Part shown: positions 7,926-16,016 of the stretch, piece after piece
How the letters are laid out: every line of letters begins with the position of its first letter
How positions within the stretch are numbered: position 1 is the first letter of the stretch
Source of the DNA: AC-32 sp036265535
GTDB taxonomy: Bacteria; Actinomycetota; Thermoleophilia; Gaiellales; Gaiellaceae
Assembly: GCA_036265535.1 (NCBI GenBank)
Contig: DATAOV010000061.1
Span: 1 to 38,863, forward strand
Reading direction: 5' to 3'
DNA: 38,863 bases
Notes under the pieces: model-generated
Databases searched by the model: none
Told to the model about the DNA's origin: nothing
Seen by the model: the letters and a program-made list of their open reading frames with translations, nothing else
Program-made: the position numbers and the translations under genes

Positions 7926-9233
7926 TTGCTGACGATGCGACTGCTGGTGTGCGCTGCGATCCCCGTCGTGCTGGCCTGGCCGAACTCGGCTTTGGGCTGG
8001 ACATGGCCGGTGCAAGGTCCGGTACTGCGACCCTTTCTGCTCGGCGACGACCCGTATGCAGCGGGCCAGCACCGCGGAATCGACATCGGATCGCCCTCGG
8101 GGGCGTCGGTGCTCGCGCCTGCGGCCGGAGTCGTCTCCTTCGCAGGAACCGTCCCCGTCGGCGGTAGGACCGTCTCGATCCAGACCGAGGACGGCTACTC
8201 GATCACTCTCCTTCATCTCGGATCCGTGACGGTTCTGCGCGGCGCAGCGGTCGCGGAGGGCCTGCCGATCGGCACGATCGGCCCGAGCGGCGAGGCCGAG
8301 CTGCCGGTGCCTTACGTTTACCTTGGCGTGCGGCGAAGCGGCGAGCCGAACGGCTATCTCGATCCGCTCCTCTTCCTGCCACGGCCCGAGGCTGCGCCAA
8401 GCTCGTCGCCTGCCAGCGGGGCGCAACCAGCTCCTGCTGTCTCCACGGCCGCCCCGGCAGAGCCGATCGAGCCGGCGGTCGGCGCCTCCGCGCCAGACGC
8501 TTCGGAAGCAGCTCTCGCGGGTGCCCTCGATGCGAAGACGGTGGAACAGTCCGTTCCCTCGAGGGTTCATCCGCGCGTGCGCAGAGCTGGTCGTGCGGCC
8601 CCCGTGCAAGCGTCCCTCGCGCGGTCGAGCCGCGGTAGCCGTTCGGCTTCGGCGGCCGATCCGGTCGGGCGCGCGCCCCAGGTGTCGCCTCGTTCGCGGG
8701 AGCAAGCCTCTCGGCAGGATCACCGACGCCCCGGGTTGCGGCAGCGGCCGCGCACGAGCGCGCGACCGGCGACCGTCGCCTCTGTTCTTCTCCGCGACCG
8801 TCGGGTTACGCGGTGGCCGGGGTCGGCTTCAGCCGATGCAGCGGCGCCTGGCCACCGGCTCCTCGCCGCAATCGGAACCGCCGTCGCGTCCATGCTGCTC
8901 GTCTCGGCGCTGTTCCTGTGCCGGCGGCGGCGGCAAAGGCCTCTGCCCGCGGACGCTGGTAGGCCTAGGGAGGCTCGTATCATTGACGCCGATGCGCTTC
9001 TACCTCACGACACCCATCTACTACGTCAACGCGACGCCTCACATCGGCCACGCCTACACGACGATCGCGGCGGATGCGCTCGTCCGACACCATCGCCAGC
9101 GGGGCGACGAGACCTTCTTCCTGACCGGCACGGACGAGAACGCATCCAAGGTCTACCGCGTCGCCGAGGAGCAAGGTCTCGATCCCAAGACCTACGTCGA
9201 CGACATCGTCGAGCACTGGCGCGAGTTGCCTAG
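7926..9233 (+). CDS. M23-family (LytM-type) peptidoglycan peptidase, membrane-anchored
   Basis: Signal peptide MRLLVCAAIPVVLAWPNSALG, then an M23 domain (about residues 25-150) with HRGIDIGSPSGASVLAPAAG and LLHLGSV. The zinc ligands of the second motif are weak, since the usual HLH reads LLHLG, so activity is uncertain. A Pro/Ala/Ser-rich linker of about 180 residues leads to a membrane segment (LLAAIGTAVASMLLVSALFL) and RRRRQR. The frame does not stop there but runs about 240 bases into metG with no protein-like content. TAG codons lie in another frame at 8960 and 8966, so the natural end may be near 8960 and a one-base slip may separate it. It probably trims or regulates cell-wall crosslinks. 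Confidence 0.75.
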   Translation: MLTMRLLVCAAIPVVLAWPNSALGWTWPVQGPVLRPFLLGDDPYAAGQHRGIDIGSPSGASVLAPAAGVVSFAGTVPVGGRTVSIQTEDGYSITLLHLGSVTVLRGAAVAEGLPIGTIGPSGEAELPVPYVYLGVRRSGEPNGYLDPLLFLPRPEAAPSSSPASGAQPAPAVSTAAPAEPIEPAVGASAPDASEAALAGALDAKTVEQSVPSRVHPRVRRAGRAAPVQASLARSSRGSRSASAADPVGRAPQVSPRSREQASRQDHRRPGLRQRPRTSARPATVASVLLRDRRVTRWPGSASADAAAPGHRLLAAIGTAVASMLLVSALFLCRRRRQRPLPADAGRPREARIIDADALLPHDTHLLRQRDASHRPRLHDDRGGCARPTPSPAGRRDLLPDRHGRERIQGLPRRRGARSRSQDLRRRHRRALARVA

Positions 9234-10512
9234 GCGGGTCGATGCCGAGCCCGACTTCTTCATCCGCACCACCGACGAGGGCCACAAGCAGTTCGTCCAG
9301 GAGTTCCTGCAGCGGATCTACGACAACGGCGACATCTATCAGGATGTCTATTCGGGCCTGTACTGCGTCGGCTGCGAGGAGTTCAAGAGCGAGGCCGATC
9401 TCGTCGACGGCTTGTGCCCCGAGCACGGGATCCCACCCGAGCGGATCGAGGAGAAGAACTACTTCTTCCGCCTCTCCGCATACCAGGACCGGTTGCTCGA
9501 GCTCTATGACGAGCGTCCCGATTTCGTGTTGCCGCGCTTTCGTTACAACGAGGCGCGCAGCTTCATCGAAGGCGGTCTCGAGGATTTCAGCGTCAGCCGC
9601 GCGGGCCAGCCGTGGGGCATCCCGATTCCCTGGGACCAGGAACAGGTCACCTATGTCTGGGTAGACGCGCTCATCAACTACCTGAGTGCGCTCACGTACG
9701 CGCGGGACGGAGAGGACCTGGTCGAGCGGTTCTGGCCGCACGTCCGTCACCTGCTCGGCAAGGACATCCTTCGCTTCCACTGCGTCTACTGGCCGGCGCT
9801 CCTGCTCGCAGCAGGCTATGACGTTCCCCGTCAGCTGTTCGTTCACGGATGGCTCCTCCTCGACGACCGCAAGATCTCGAAGTCGCTCGGCAACGCGCTC
9901 GACCCGCTCGACCTCGTCGACGTCTACGGCTCCGATGCAGTGCGTTTCTGGGCCCTGCGCTCGGTCTCGTTCGGACAGGACGGCGCCGCCTCGCTCGACA
10001 GCCTGCACGAGCGCTACGAGCGCGAGCTCGCCAACGATCTCGGCAACCTCGTCTCGCGGACGACGGCGATGATCGCGCGCTACCGCGACGGGCACATCGA
10101 GCCGGGCGAGCGGAACGACGAGCTCTCGGCCGCCCTGGACTCGCTCCGCGCGAAGCTCCTTGAGCGCTTCGACGCCTACGACCTCACGGGCGCGCTCGAG
10201 GACGTGTGGGAGGTCGTCCGCTGGCTCAACCGCCACGTCGAGTCGACTGCGCCCTGGCAGCTGGCGAAGGACGACGCACTGGCAACCGAGCTGGACCGCG
10301 TGCTCTACGACCTCGCGGACGGCGTGCGCGCCGTTGCCGTGGCGCTGTCGCCGTATCTCCCCGAGACCGCGCCGCGGATTCTCGAAGCGTTGCGCCAGCC
10401 GGTCGAGCTCGGCCTTGACGGGATCGCGGCCGGCCAGACGCCTGAGAGCGAAGGAATCGCGGCGGCTGCGCCGCTCTTCCCGCGAGTCGACCTTCCGACC
10501 GCCGCCGCTTGA
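8992..10512 (+). CDS. metG: Methionyl-tRNA synthetase
   Basis: 506 residues, class I synthetase. The HIGH motif is intact (TPHIGHAYTT), the KMSKS loop reads KISKS in DDRKISKSLGN, and between them lie CVGCEEF and EKNYFFRLSAYQDRL, typical of MetG. The short length and absence of a C-terminal EMAP-like tRNA-binding domain fit the minimal MetG form. It charges initiator and elongator tRNA-Met. ATG 8992 lies eight bases after TATCAT (8978-8983), so it has its own promoter despite being overlapped by the M23 frame. First gene of a coupled run metG-tatD-rsmA-ispE. Confidence 0.96.
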   Translation: MRFYLTTPIYYVNATPHIGHAYTTIAADALVRHHRQRGDETFFLTGTDENASKVYRVAEEQGLDPKTYVDDIVEHWRELPRRVDAEPDFFIRTTDEGHKQFVQEFLQRIYDNGDIYQDVYSGLYCVGCEEFKSEADLVDGLCPEHGIPPERIEEKNYFFRLSAYQDRLLELYDERPDFVLPRFRYNEARSFIEGGLEDFSVSRAGQPWGIPIPWDQEQVTYVWVDALINYLSALTYARDGEDLVERFWPHVRHLLGKDILRFHCVYWPALLLAAGYDVPRQLFVHGWLLLDDRKISKSLGNALDPLDLVDVYGSDAVRFWALRSVSFGQDGAASLDSLHERYERELANDLGNLVSRTTAMIARYRDGHIEPGERNDELSAALDSLRAKLLERFDAYDLTGALEDVWEVVRWLNRHVESTAPWQLAKDDALATELDRVLYDLADGVRAVAVALSPYLPETAPRILEALRQPVELGLDGIAAGQTPESEGIAAAAPLFPRVDLPTAAA

Positions 10513-11255
10513 TCGACACGCACGCGCACCTCGACGCGTGCGCCGACCCGGCGGACGTGATCATCGAACGCGCCCGCGCGGCAGGCGTCGGGCGGATCGT
10601 CTCGATCGGCTCCGGAATCGACTCTTGCCGTGAGACGCTGGCGATCGCCTCGAGCGAGGACAGCGTCTTCGCCGCACTGGGCGTTCACCCGCACCAGGCC
10701 GGCGAGCCCGACGCGGAGCGCCTCGACGAGCTGCGCGAGCTGCTCGGCGCCGACCGGGCCGTCGCCGTGGGCGAGACCGGGCTCGACTTCTATCGCGACT
10801 ACGCGCCGCGAGACCGGCAGCGCGGGCTCTTCGAGCGCCAGCTCGCGCTCGCGGCCGAGCTCGGCAAGGCGGTCGTCGTCCACACACGCGCGGCTTCGAA
10901 CGAGACAGCCGACGTGCTAGCGAGGTTCCCGGGCACCGTCGTTCTCCACTGCTTCTCAGCGCCCGAGCTGATGGGGGTGGTCCTGGAGCGCGGGTACTAC
11001 GTCTCGTTCGCCGGCAACGTCACCTACCCGAAGGCCGAGGAGCTGCGGGAAGCGGCGCGACAGGTCCCGGCTGACCGTCTGCTCGTGGAGACGGACAGCC
11101 CCTACCTTGCCCCTCAGCCGCGACGCGGGCGTCCGAACGAGCCGGCCAACGTCGTTCACACAGCTGCGGCGCTGGCTGAAGCCCGCGGGGAGGACCCAGC
11201 CGAGCTCGCCGCGCGCTTGGAGGCCAACGCCGTGGCCGCGTTCTCCTTGCCGTGA
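10509..11255 (+). CDS. tatD: TatD-family metal-dependent hydrolase (DNase)
   Basis: 248 residues, TIM-barrel amidohydrolase fold. Metal-binding motifs are present in order: THAHLD at the N-terminus, GETGLDFYR, HTRAA, LHCFSA and ETDSPYLAP. TatD proteins are cytosolic nucleases linked to DNA repair and turnover; the exact substrate here is not shown by sequence. The start TTG (10509-10511) overlaps the metG stop as TTGA. The metG-tatD-rsmA-ispE order is widely conserved in Gram-positive bacteria, which supports the assignment. Confidence 0.95.
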   Translation: MIDTHAHLDACADPADVIIERARAAGVGRIVSIGSGIDSCRETLAIASSEDSVFAALGVHPHQAGEPDAERLDELRELLGADRAVAVGETGLDFYRDYAPRDRQRGLFERQLALAAELGKAVVVHTRAASNETADVLARFPGTVVLHCFSAPELMGVVLERGYYVSFAGNVTYPKAEELREAARQVPADRLLVETDSPYLAPQPRRGRPNEPANVVHTAAALAEARGEDPAELAARLEANAVAAFSLP

Positions 11256-12040
11256 ACCCGCGACCCGCAAAGAAGGAGCTCGGTCAGCACTTCCTCGTCG
11301 ACCAGAATCTGCTCGGGGTGATCGGCCGCCTTGCAGAGCTCGGCCCAGACGACGTCGTTCTCGAGGTCGGCCCGGGCCTCGGCGTCCTCACCGCGTATCT
11401 GGGGAATCGTGTCGGCCACGTCCACGCCGTCGAGCTCGACCGGTCGCTCGAGGCCCCCTTGCGAGAAGCCCTCGCCGGCCGCCCGAATGTCGAGCTGCAC
11501 TTCGGCGACGCGCTCGAGCTCGATCTGGCCGCCCTCGAGCCCGCTCCGAGCAAGCTCGTCTCGAACCTGCCGTACAACATCGCCACCCCGCTCGTCGCCG
11601 AGAGCCTCGACCTGCTTCCCGCGGTTCGGCTCTGGACCGTGATGGTGCAGCGCGAGGTCGCCGACCGGTTCTTCGCAGAGCCGTCGACGAAGGCCTATGG
11701 AGCGGTCTCCGTGCTCGTCCAGCTCTCGGCGGAGCGGACCGGCTTCCACCCGGTCTCGCGCACGGTGTTCCGCCCTCGTCCCAACGTCGACTCGGCGCTC
11801 GTCGCATTCCGGCGGCTTCCCGGCACGCGAACTTGGGATCGCCGGCGTGTGAAGAGGGTCGTGGCCGCCGCGTTCGCCCACCGGCGGAAGCGGCTCTCGA
11901 ACTCGCTCGAGCTCGCGGGCGTCGCAACCCGGGACCAGGCCGCGGCCGCCCTCGAAGCGATCGGCCGCGAGGCGGGCGTGCGTGCCGAGCAGCTGGCCCC
12001 GCCCGAGTTCGTTGCTTTGGCGGAAGCACTGGATCGGTGA
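11252..12040 (+). CDS. rsmA: 16S rRNA dimethyladenosine transferase
   Basis: 262 residues. KELGQHFLVDQNLL opens the protein, VLEVGPGLGVLTAYL is the SAM-binding motif I, and SNLPYNIATPLV holds the NLPY catalytic motif for adenine N6-methylation. The C-terminal domain has the FRPRPNVDSALVAF segment typical of KsgA/RsmA. It dimethylates A1518 and A1519 during 30S assembly. GTG start inside a GTGA overlap with the tatD stop. Confidence 0.97.
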   Translation: MNPRPAKKELGQHFLVDQNLLGVIGRLAELGPDDVVLEVGPGLGVLTAYLGNRVGHVHAVELDRSLEAPLREALAGRPNVELHFGDALELDLAALEPAPSKLVSNLPYNIATPLVAESLDLLPAVRLWTVMVQREVADRFFAEPSTKAYGAVSVLVQLSAERTGFHPVSRTVFRPRPNVDSALVAFRRLPGTRTWDRRRVKRVVAAAFAHRRKRLSNSLELAGVATRDQAAAALEAIGREAGVRAEQLAPPEFVALAEALDR

Positions 12041-12855
12041 GAAGACTTCCTGCGACCGCGAAGCTGAATCTCGCCCTGGTGGTCGGGCCGCTCGGCGACG
12101 ACGGGCTCCACGAGGTGGCGACGGTACTCCAGCGCATCGACCTCGCCGATCGGATCTCGATCGAGCCAGGGCCACGGCTGACCGTCGAGGGGTTCCCCGG
12201 CGACACGCTGGTCGAAGGAGCGCTCGAGCGCCTCGCCCGCGCAGCCGGATGTGAGCCGCGCTGGAAGGCGAGGATCTGGAAGCACATCCCGGTCGCGGCC
12301 GGTCTCGGTGGGGGCAGCTCCGACGCGGCCACCGCCCTGCGGCTCGCGAACGAGACCCTTCCGGAGCCGCTTCCGGCCGCGGCCCTCGTGGAGCTCGCCG
12401 CGAGCCTCGGCTCCGACGTGCCCTTCTTCCTCACCTCTGGTCCGCAGCTCGGGACGAGGACCGGCACCGTGCTCGTCCCGCTGGAGCTACCCCAGGACTA
12501 CTGGGTCGTCCTCGTCGTGCCCGACGGCGCGCGCAAGAGCTCGACCGGGGACGTCTACGCGGGCTTCGACCGGCGTGGCGGGGGGGAGGGCTTCGAGGAG
12601 CGGCGTGCCGCCCTGGACTCCGCGATCGAGCTGGTGCGCAGGCCGCGCGACCTCGCTGCGCTGCCACCCAACGACCTCGCATCCTCACCGCTGGCGGCCG
12701 AGCTGACCGTTCTCGGAGCCTTTCGCGCCGACGTCAGCGGCGCCGGCCCGACGGTCTACGGCCTCTTCCACCACCGCGACTCGGCGGCGAAGGCGAAGCG
12801 CGCGCTCCGCGGCTTCGGGAAAACCTGGATCACTGTCCCTACTTGGTACGGTTGA
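12037..12855 (+). CDS. ispE: 4-diphosphocytidyl-2-C-methyl-D-erythritol kinase
   Basis: 272 residues, GHMP kinase. PATAKLNLALVV contains the active-site Lys, PVAAGLGGGSSDAATALR is the ATP-binding glycine loop, and DVSGAGPTVYGLF is the C-terminal GHMP motif. It phosphorylates CDP-ME in the non-mevalonate isoprenoid pathway. The frame is open far upstream, but the start is GTG 12037 in a GTGA overlap with rsmA. The protein reads slightly short, starting almost directly on the first strand (MRRLPATAKLN), which is normal for actinobacterial IspE. Confidence 0.96.
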   Translation: MRRLPATAKLNLALVVGPLGDDGLHEVATVLQRIDLADRISIEPGPRLTVEGFPGDTLVEGALERLARAAGCEPRWKARIWKHIPVAAGLGGGSSDAATALRLANETLPEPLPAAALVELAASLGSDVPFFLTSGPQLGTRTGTVLVPLELPQDYWVVLVVPDGARKSSTGDVYAGFDRRGGGEGFEERRAALDSAIELVRRPRDLAALPPNDLASSPLAAELTVLGAFRADVSGAGPTVYGLFHHRDSAAKAKRALRGFGKTWITVPTWYG

Positions 12856-12858
12856 CGC
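12847..12858 (+). promoter_or_regulatory. Leaderless -10 box for the 12859 gene
   Basis: TACGGT (12847-12852), lying in the last codons of ispE, then six bases and ATG 12859. Confidence 0.6.
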
Positions 12859-13236
12859 ATGGCTTCGGACGAGTCTCTCCAGTCCCGGAGCGTCATCGAG
12901 CACGGGACCACTCGGACCGGCCGCTGGCTGAGGGCCCGTCGCATCCGCCTCGTCCTCTGGGTTGCCGTGATCGAGGGCATCATCGTCGCGCTCGCGCACG
13001 ACTTCTCGCGCTGGACCGTGATTGCGATCGCGATCCCGGTGCTCGCGCTTTTCCTCTTCTGGGGACGTCACGCAAAATCCGACACCGCCCGTCAGCTCAC
13101 CTGGATCGCAGCCGCCTCGCAGGCCCTCGCCGTCGTGGTCGTGATCCTGGCGTTCATCCTCAACTGGCTCGCCCTCATCCTCGCCGGGATCTTCGCGGCG
13201 ATCGCGCTCCTGTTCCTGCTCGGCGACCGAGGCTAA
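12859..13236 (+). CDS. Small four-helix membrane protein
   Basis: 125 residues. After a soluble start of about 28 residues with a basic patch (RWLRARRIR), four hydrophobic segments follow in two hairpins: LVLWVAVIEGIIVALA, WTVIAIAIPVLALFLFWG, LTWIAAASQALAVVVVILAF and LALILAGIFAAIALLFLLG. The protein ends directly after the last helix (GDRG). It matches the general pattern of conserved small actinobacterial membrane proteins found downstream of ispE, but I cannot name a function. ATG chosen because TACGGT sits six bases upstream. Confidence 0.8.
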   Translation: MASDESLQSRSVIEHGTTRTGRWLRARRIRLVLWVAVIEGIIVALAHDFSRWTVIAIAIPVLALFLFWGRHAKSDTARQLTWIAAASQALAVVVVILAFILNWLALILAGIFAAIALLFLLGDRG

Positions 13237-13249
13237 GCTTCGCCCGCGA

Positions 13250-13288
13250 TGGGGCGTAGCCAGGTGCTAAGGCGTCGCTCGCGACGCC
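13250..13288 (+). repeat. Partial copy of tRNA-Gln 5' half with hairpin
   Basis: Bases 13250-13273 match the first 24 bases of the tRNA-Gln gene (13361-13384) at 22 positions, covering the acceptor 5' strand and D arm. The match then breaks into a perfect inverted repeat GGCGTCGC-TC-GCGACGCC (13271-13288). No anticodon or T arm follows, so it is not a functional tRNA. Bases 13293-13332 hold another imperfect hairpin around CGGGC-TCTT-GCCCG. Confidence 0.6.
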
Positions 13289-13360
13289 GTCCTGTAGGCC
13301 GGTCGGGCTCTTGCCCGTTCGGCGGCCTTACGCCCAGTGTCGGGATCGAAGACGTGACGG

Positions 13361-13434
13361 TGGGGCGTAGCCAAGTGGTAAGGCAGCGGGTTTTGGTCCC
13401 GCGATCCCAGGTTCGAATCCTGGCGCCCCAGCCA
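13361..13434 (+). tRNA. tRNA-Gln (anticodon UUG)
   Basis: Acceptor stem TGGGGCG / CGCCCCA, D arm around GCCAAGTGGTAAGGC, anticodon stem GCGGG / CCCGC with loop TTTTGGT (anticodon TTG), T arm CAGG-TTCGAAT-CCTGG, discriminator G and an encoded CCA end at 13432-13434. The anticodon reads CAA and CAG. All stems pair fully. A partial duplicate of its first 24 bases lies 111 bases upstream. Confidence 0.97.
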
Positions 13435-13496
13435 TTTGCTCATTCGTGCGAATCGTGATGCCGTGCCCTGGATCCCTCGAGCAACGGGCTTTGGAC

Positions 13497-13527
13497 GGCC
13501 GCAGCAGCGAGGCTGTCGCGGCCTTTA
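13497..13527 (+). terminator. Terminator after tRNA-Gln
   Basis: Stem GGCCGC / GCGGCC extended through a mismatch by GCAGC / GCTGT around a GAG loop, followed by TTTAAA. Placed 63 bases after the tRNA and before glmU; the best intrinsic terminator in the window. No other gene is visible in 13435-13555. Confidence 0.6.
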
Positions 13528-13555
13528 AACGGCATCGCAAGCGACGCCTCTGGGT

Positions 13556-14881
13556 GTGAACGGCTCCCCACTCGCAGCCGTGGTCCTGGCCGCCGGGCTC
13601 GGCACGCGCATGCGCTCGGACACGCCCAAGCCCCTTCACCCGCTGCTTGGACGCCGCCTCGTGGACTGGGTGGTGGAAGCCGTCCGCGAGCTCGAGCCCG
13701 AGCCGCTCGTAGTGGTGACCTCGCCCGGCTCGGAGGATGCGTTCGAAGGCGTCCACGTCGCGGTGCAGGCGGAGCCGCGCGGCACCGGCGACGCGGCCGC
13801 CATGGCGCGCGGCGCCCTCGCGAGCTTCGAGGGCGACGTGCTCGTGGTCACCGGCGACGCAGCGGCGATCAGCGCCGCTTTGCTCGGCCGCCTCCTCGAG
13901 ACACATCGCGACGAGGGCGCCGTGGCGACCGTGCTCTCATTCGAGCCGGCCGAGCCGGGGGCGTACGGACGCATCGTCCGCGACCGGAACGGCTCGCTCG
14001 AGGCCATCGTCGAGGCGGGTGACGCGAGCGACGACGAGCTCGCGCTGCGCGAGGTGAACTCGTCGATCTACGTGTTCGCCGCCGACAAGCTCTGGCCGGC
14101 GCTCGAGCGGCTCAGGCCCGAGAATGCGCAGGGCGAGCTGTACCTGACCGACACGGTTCGCGATCTCGCCGCGGCCGGCGAGTGCGTCGCCGTCTACGCC
14201 GCCGAGGATTCCGCCGAGGTCGAGGGCGTCAACACTCGGGTCGAGCTCGCCGGGGCCGCGGCGGTCCTGCGCGACCGTGTCAACCGAGAGCACATGCTCG
14301 CCGGCGCGACGATCGTCGATCCGCAGAGCACGTGGATCGACGCGACGGTCGAGCTCGAGCCCGACTCGACGATCCACCCATTCACCGTGCTGCGAGGCCG
14401 GACTCGGGTCGCGCGCGGCGCCGAGGTCGGCCCGCACGTGGTCGCGACCGACGCCGAGATCGGCCCTGGAGCGCTTGTGGGCCCATTCTGTTACCTTCGC
14501 CCCGGAACCGTGCTGGAGGCCGGCGCGAAGGCAGGCGCGTTCGTGGAGATCAAGAACTCGCGGGTCGGCGAAGGCGCGAAAGTGCCACACCAGTCGTACA
14601 TCGGAGACGCGGACATCGGCGAGGGCACGAACATCGGCGCGGGCAACATCACAGCGAACTACCCACACGAGGCCGGCAAGCCGAAGGGACGGACTACGAT
14701 CGGACGCAACGTCAGGACCGGCGTCCACAATGCGTTCGTTGCACCCGTTGAGATCGGCGACGATGCGTGGATCGGGGCCGGATCGGTCATCACCCAGGAT
14801 GTCCCTCCGGAGTCTCTTGCCGTGGCGCGAGCGCGCCAAGAGAACAAGGAAGGCTACGTCCGGAGAAGGCGGGAGGAATGA
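13556..14881 (+). CDS. glmU: Bifunctional UDP-GlcNAc pyrophosphorylase / GlcN-1-P acetyltransferase
   Basis: 441 residues. The N-terminal nucleotidyltransferase shows VVLAAGLGTRMRSDTPKPLH (uridyl loop) and AEPRGTGDAA; the C-terminal left-handed beta-helix shows hexapeptide repeats, KNSRVGEGAKVPHQSYIGDA and NIGAGNITANY with acetyl-CoA-site residues. It makes UDP-GlcNAc for peptidoglycan. Oddity: the usual GD.PL motif of the pyrophosphorylase domain reads GDAAAI, losing the Pro-Leu. Start GTG 13556 gives the normal N-terminus; there is no clear ribosome binding site. Overlaps prs by ATGA, the common glmU-prs pairing. Confidence 0.95.
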   Translation: MNGSPLAAVVLAAGLGTRMRSDTPKPLHPLLGRRLVDWVVEAVRELEPEPLVVVTSPGSEDAFEGVHVAVQAEPRGTGDAAAMARGALASFEGDVLVVTGDAAAISAALLGRLLETHRDEGAVATVLSFEPAEPGAYGRIVRDRNGSLEAIVEAGDASDDELALREVNSSIYVFAADKLWPALERLRPENAQGELYLTDTVRDLAAAGECVAVYAAEDSAEVEGVNTRVELAGAAAVLRDRVNREHMLAGATIVDPQSTWIDATVELEPDSTIHPFTVLRGRTRVARGAEVGPHVVATDAEIGPGALVGPFCYLRPGTVLEAGAKAGAFVEIKNSRVGEGAKVPHQSYIGDADIGEGTNIGAGNITANYPHEAGKPKGRTTIGRNVRTGVHNAFVAPVEIGDDAWIGAGSVITQDVPPESLAVARARQENKEGYVRRRREE

Positions 14882-15924
14882 GTGAGGCGACACTCCCCGG
14901 GCTCGAGACGGTCGAGCCGGTCCTGCCCGTGACAGAGCGTACGCCGTGGATCGAGCGTGGGCCGCAGAAGCGCCTGATGCTCTTCGCCGGTCGCTCCAAT
15001 CCCGAGCTCGCCGAGCGGATCGCCGACACGCTCGGAGTCGCTCTCGGCGAGGTGGAGCTGAAGACGTTCGCAAACGGCGAGACCTATGTCCGCTACGACG
15101 ACTCGATCCGCGGCAGCGATGCGTTCATCGTCCAGTCCGGCAACCCGCCCGTGAACGACCACCTAGTCGAGCTGCTGATCATGATCCAGGCCGCCAAGCT
15201 GGCTTCGGCGAAGCGGATCACGGCCGTCGTACCGTGGTACCCGTACTCGCGCCAGGACAAGAAGTCGCGCCCGCGCGAGCCGATCACCGCACGGCTCGTG
15301 GCCGACTTCCTCGAGTCAGCGGGCGTCGACCGTGTCCTGACGATGGATCTCCACGCGGGCCAGATCCAGGGCTTCTTCAACGTGCCCGTCGACCATATGA
15401 CCGCACTCCCGCTGTTCGCGAACTACTACCGCGACAAGGGTCTCTACGGCGAGAAGATCGTCGCCGTCTCGCCCGACCCCGGCCGCGCGAAGATGGCGCG
15501 CCGGTTCGGGCAGATGCTCGAGGCAGACCTGGCGATCATGAACAAGGTCAGGCCCGAGCACGACACGGCCGAGGTAACCGAGGTGATCGGCGACGTCGAG
15601 GGCAAGGTGGCGATCCTGAGCGACGACATGATCGTCACCGGAGGGACGCTGATCGCGGGGGCCCACGCGCTGAAGGAGGCGGGCGCGACGGAGGTCTACG
15701 CCTGCGCGACGCACGGGCTGTTCCCCGGCAACGCGTTCGAGAAGATCGCGGCGAGCGAGCTCGGCGAGGTCACCGTCGCCGACACCGTGCCGGTCGACAA
15801 GCTCAACCAGCCGGACAAGATCAAGGTGATCTCCGTCTCGAAGCTGCTGGCGGAGACGATCTACAACGTCTTCGCCGACGACTCGGTCTCGGCGATCTTC
15901 GCGGGGGAGAACCAGCTCTTCTAG
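14878..15924 (+). CDS. prs: Ribose-phosphate pyrophosphokinase
   Basis: 348 residues, about 30 longer than usual at the N-terminus (MSEATLPGLETVEPVLPVT precedes the first strand KRLMLFAGRSNPELA). Family motifs: YSRQDKKSRPREPITARLVA flexible loop, MDLHAGQIQGFF, VSPDPGRAKMARRF and the PRPP loop DDMIVTGGTLIAGA, where most bacterial enzymes read DDMIDTAGT. It makes PRPP from ribose 5-phosphate and ATP. ATG 14878 overlaps the glmU stop (ATGA), with GGAGAAGG about eight bases upstream. Confidence 0.95.
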   Translation: MSEATLPGLETVEPVLPVTERTPWIERGPQKRLMLFAGRSNPELAERIADTLGVALGEVELKTFANGETYVRYDDSIRGSDAFIVQSGNPPVNDHLVELLIMIQAAKLASAKRITAVVPWYPYSRQDKKSRPREPITARLVADFLESAGVDRVLTMDLHAGQIQGFFNVPVDHMTALPLFANYYRDKGLYGEKIVAVSPDPGRAKMARRFGQMLEADLAIMNKVRPEHDTAEVTEVIGDVEGKVAILSDDMIVTGGTLIAGAHALKEAGATEVYACATHGLFPGNAFEKIAASELGEVTVADTVPVDKLNQPDKIKVISVSKLLAETIYNVFADDSVSAIFAGENQLF

Positions 15925-15972
15925 AAAAGCCCGCGCGCTTGGCGCGAGCCGAACGCCCGGCGTGTTTCGTAG

Positions 15973-16002
15973 TCGAAGAGGCCGCTGCAGCGGCCTCTTC
16001 GA
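15973..16002. terminator. 30-base perfect palindrome between convergent genes
   Basis: TCGAAGAGGCCGCTG and its exact complement are abutted, giving an RNA hairpin on either strand (11 or more pairs around TGCA). It lies 48 bases after prs and 14 before the end of the minus-strand repeat-protein gene, so it is placed as a bidirectional terminator. There is no U-tract on either side. Confidence 0.6.
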
Positions 16003-16016
16003 AGGTGATTCGTGGA

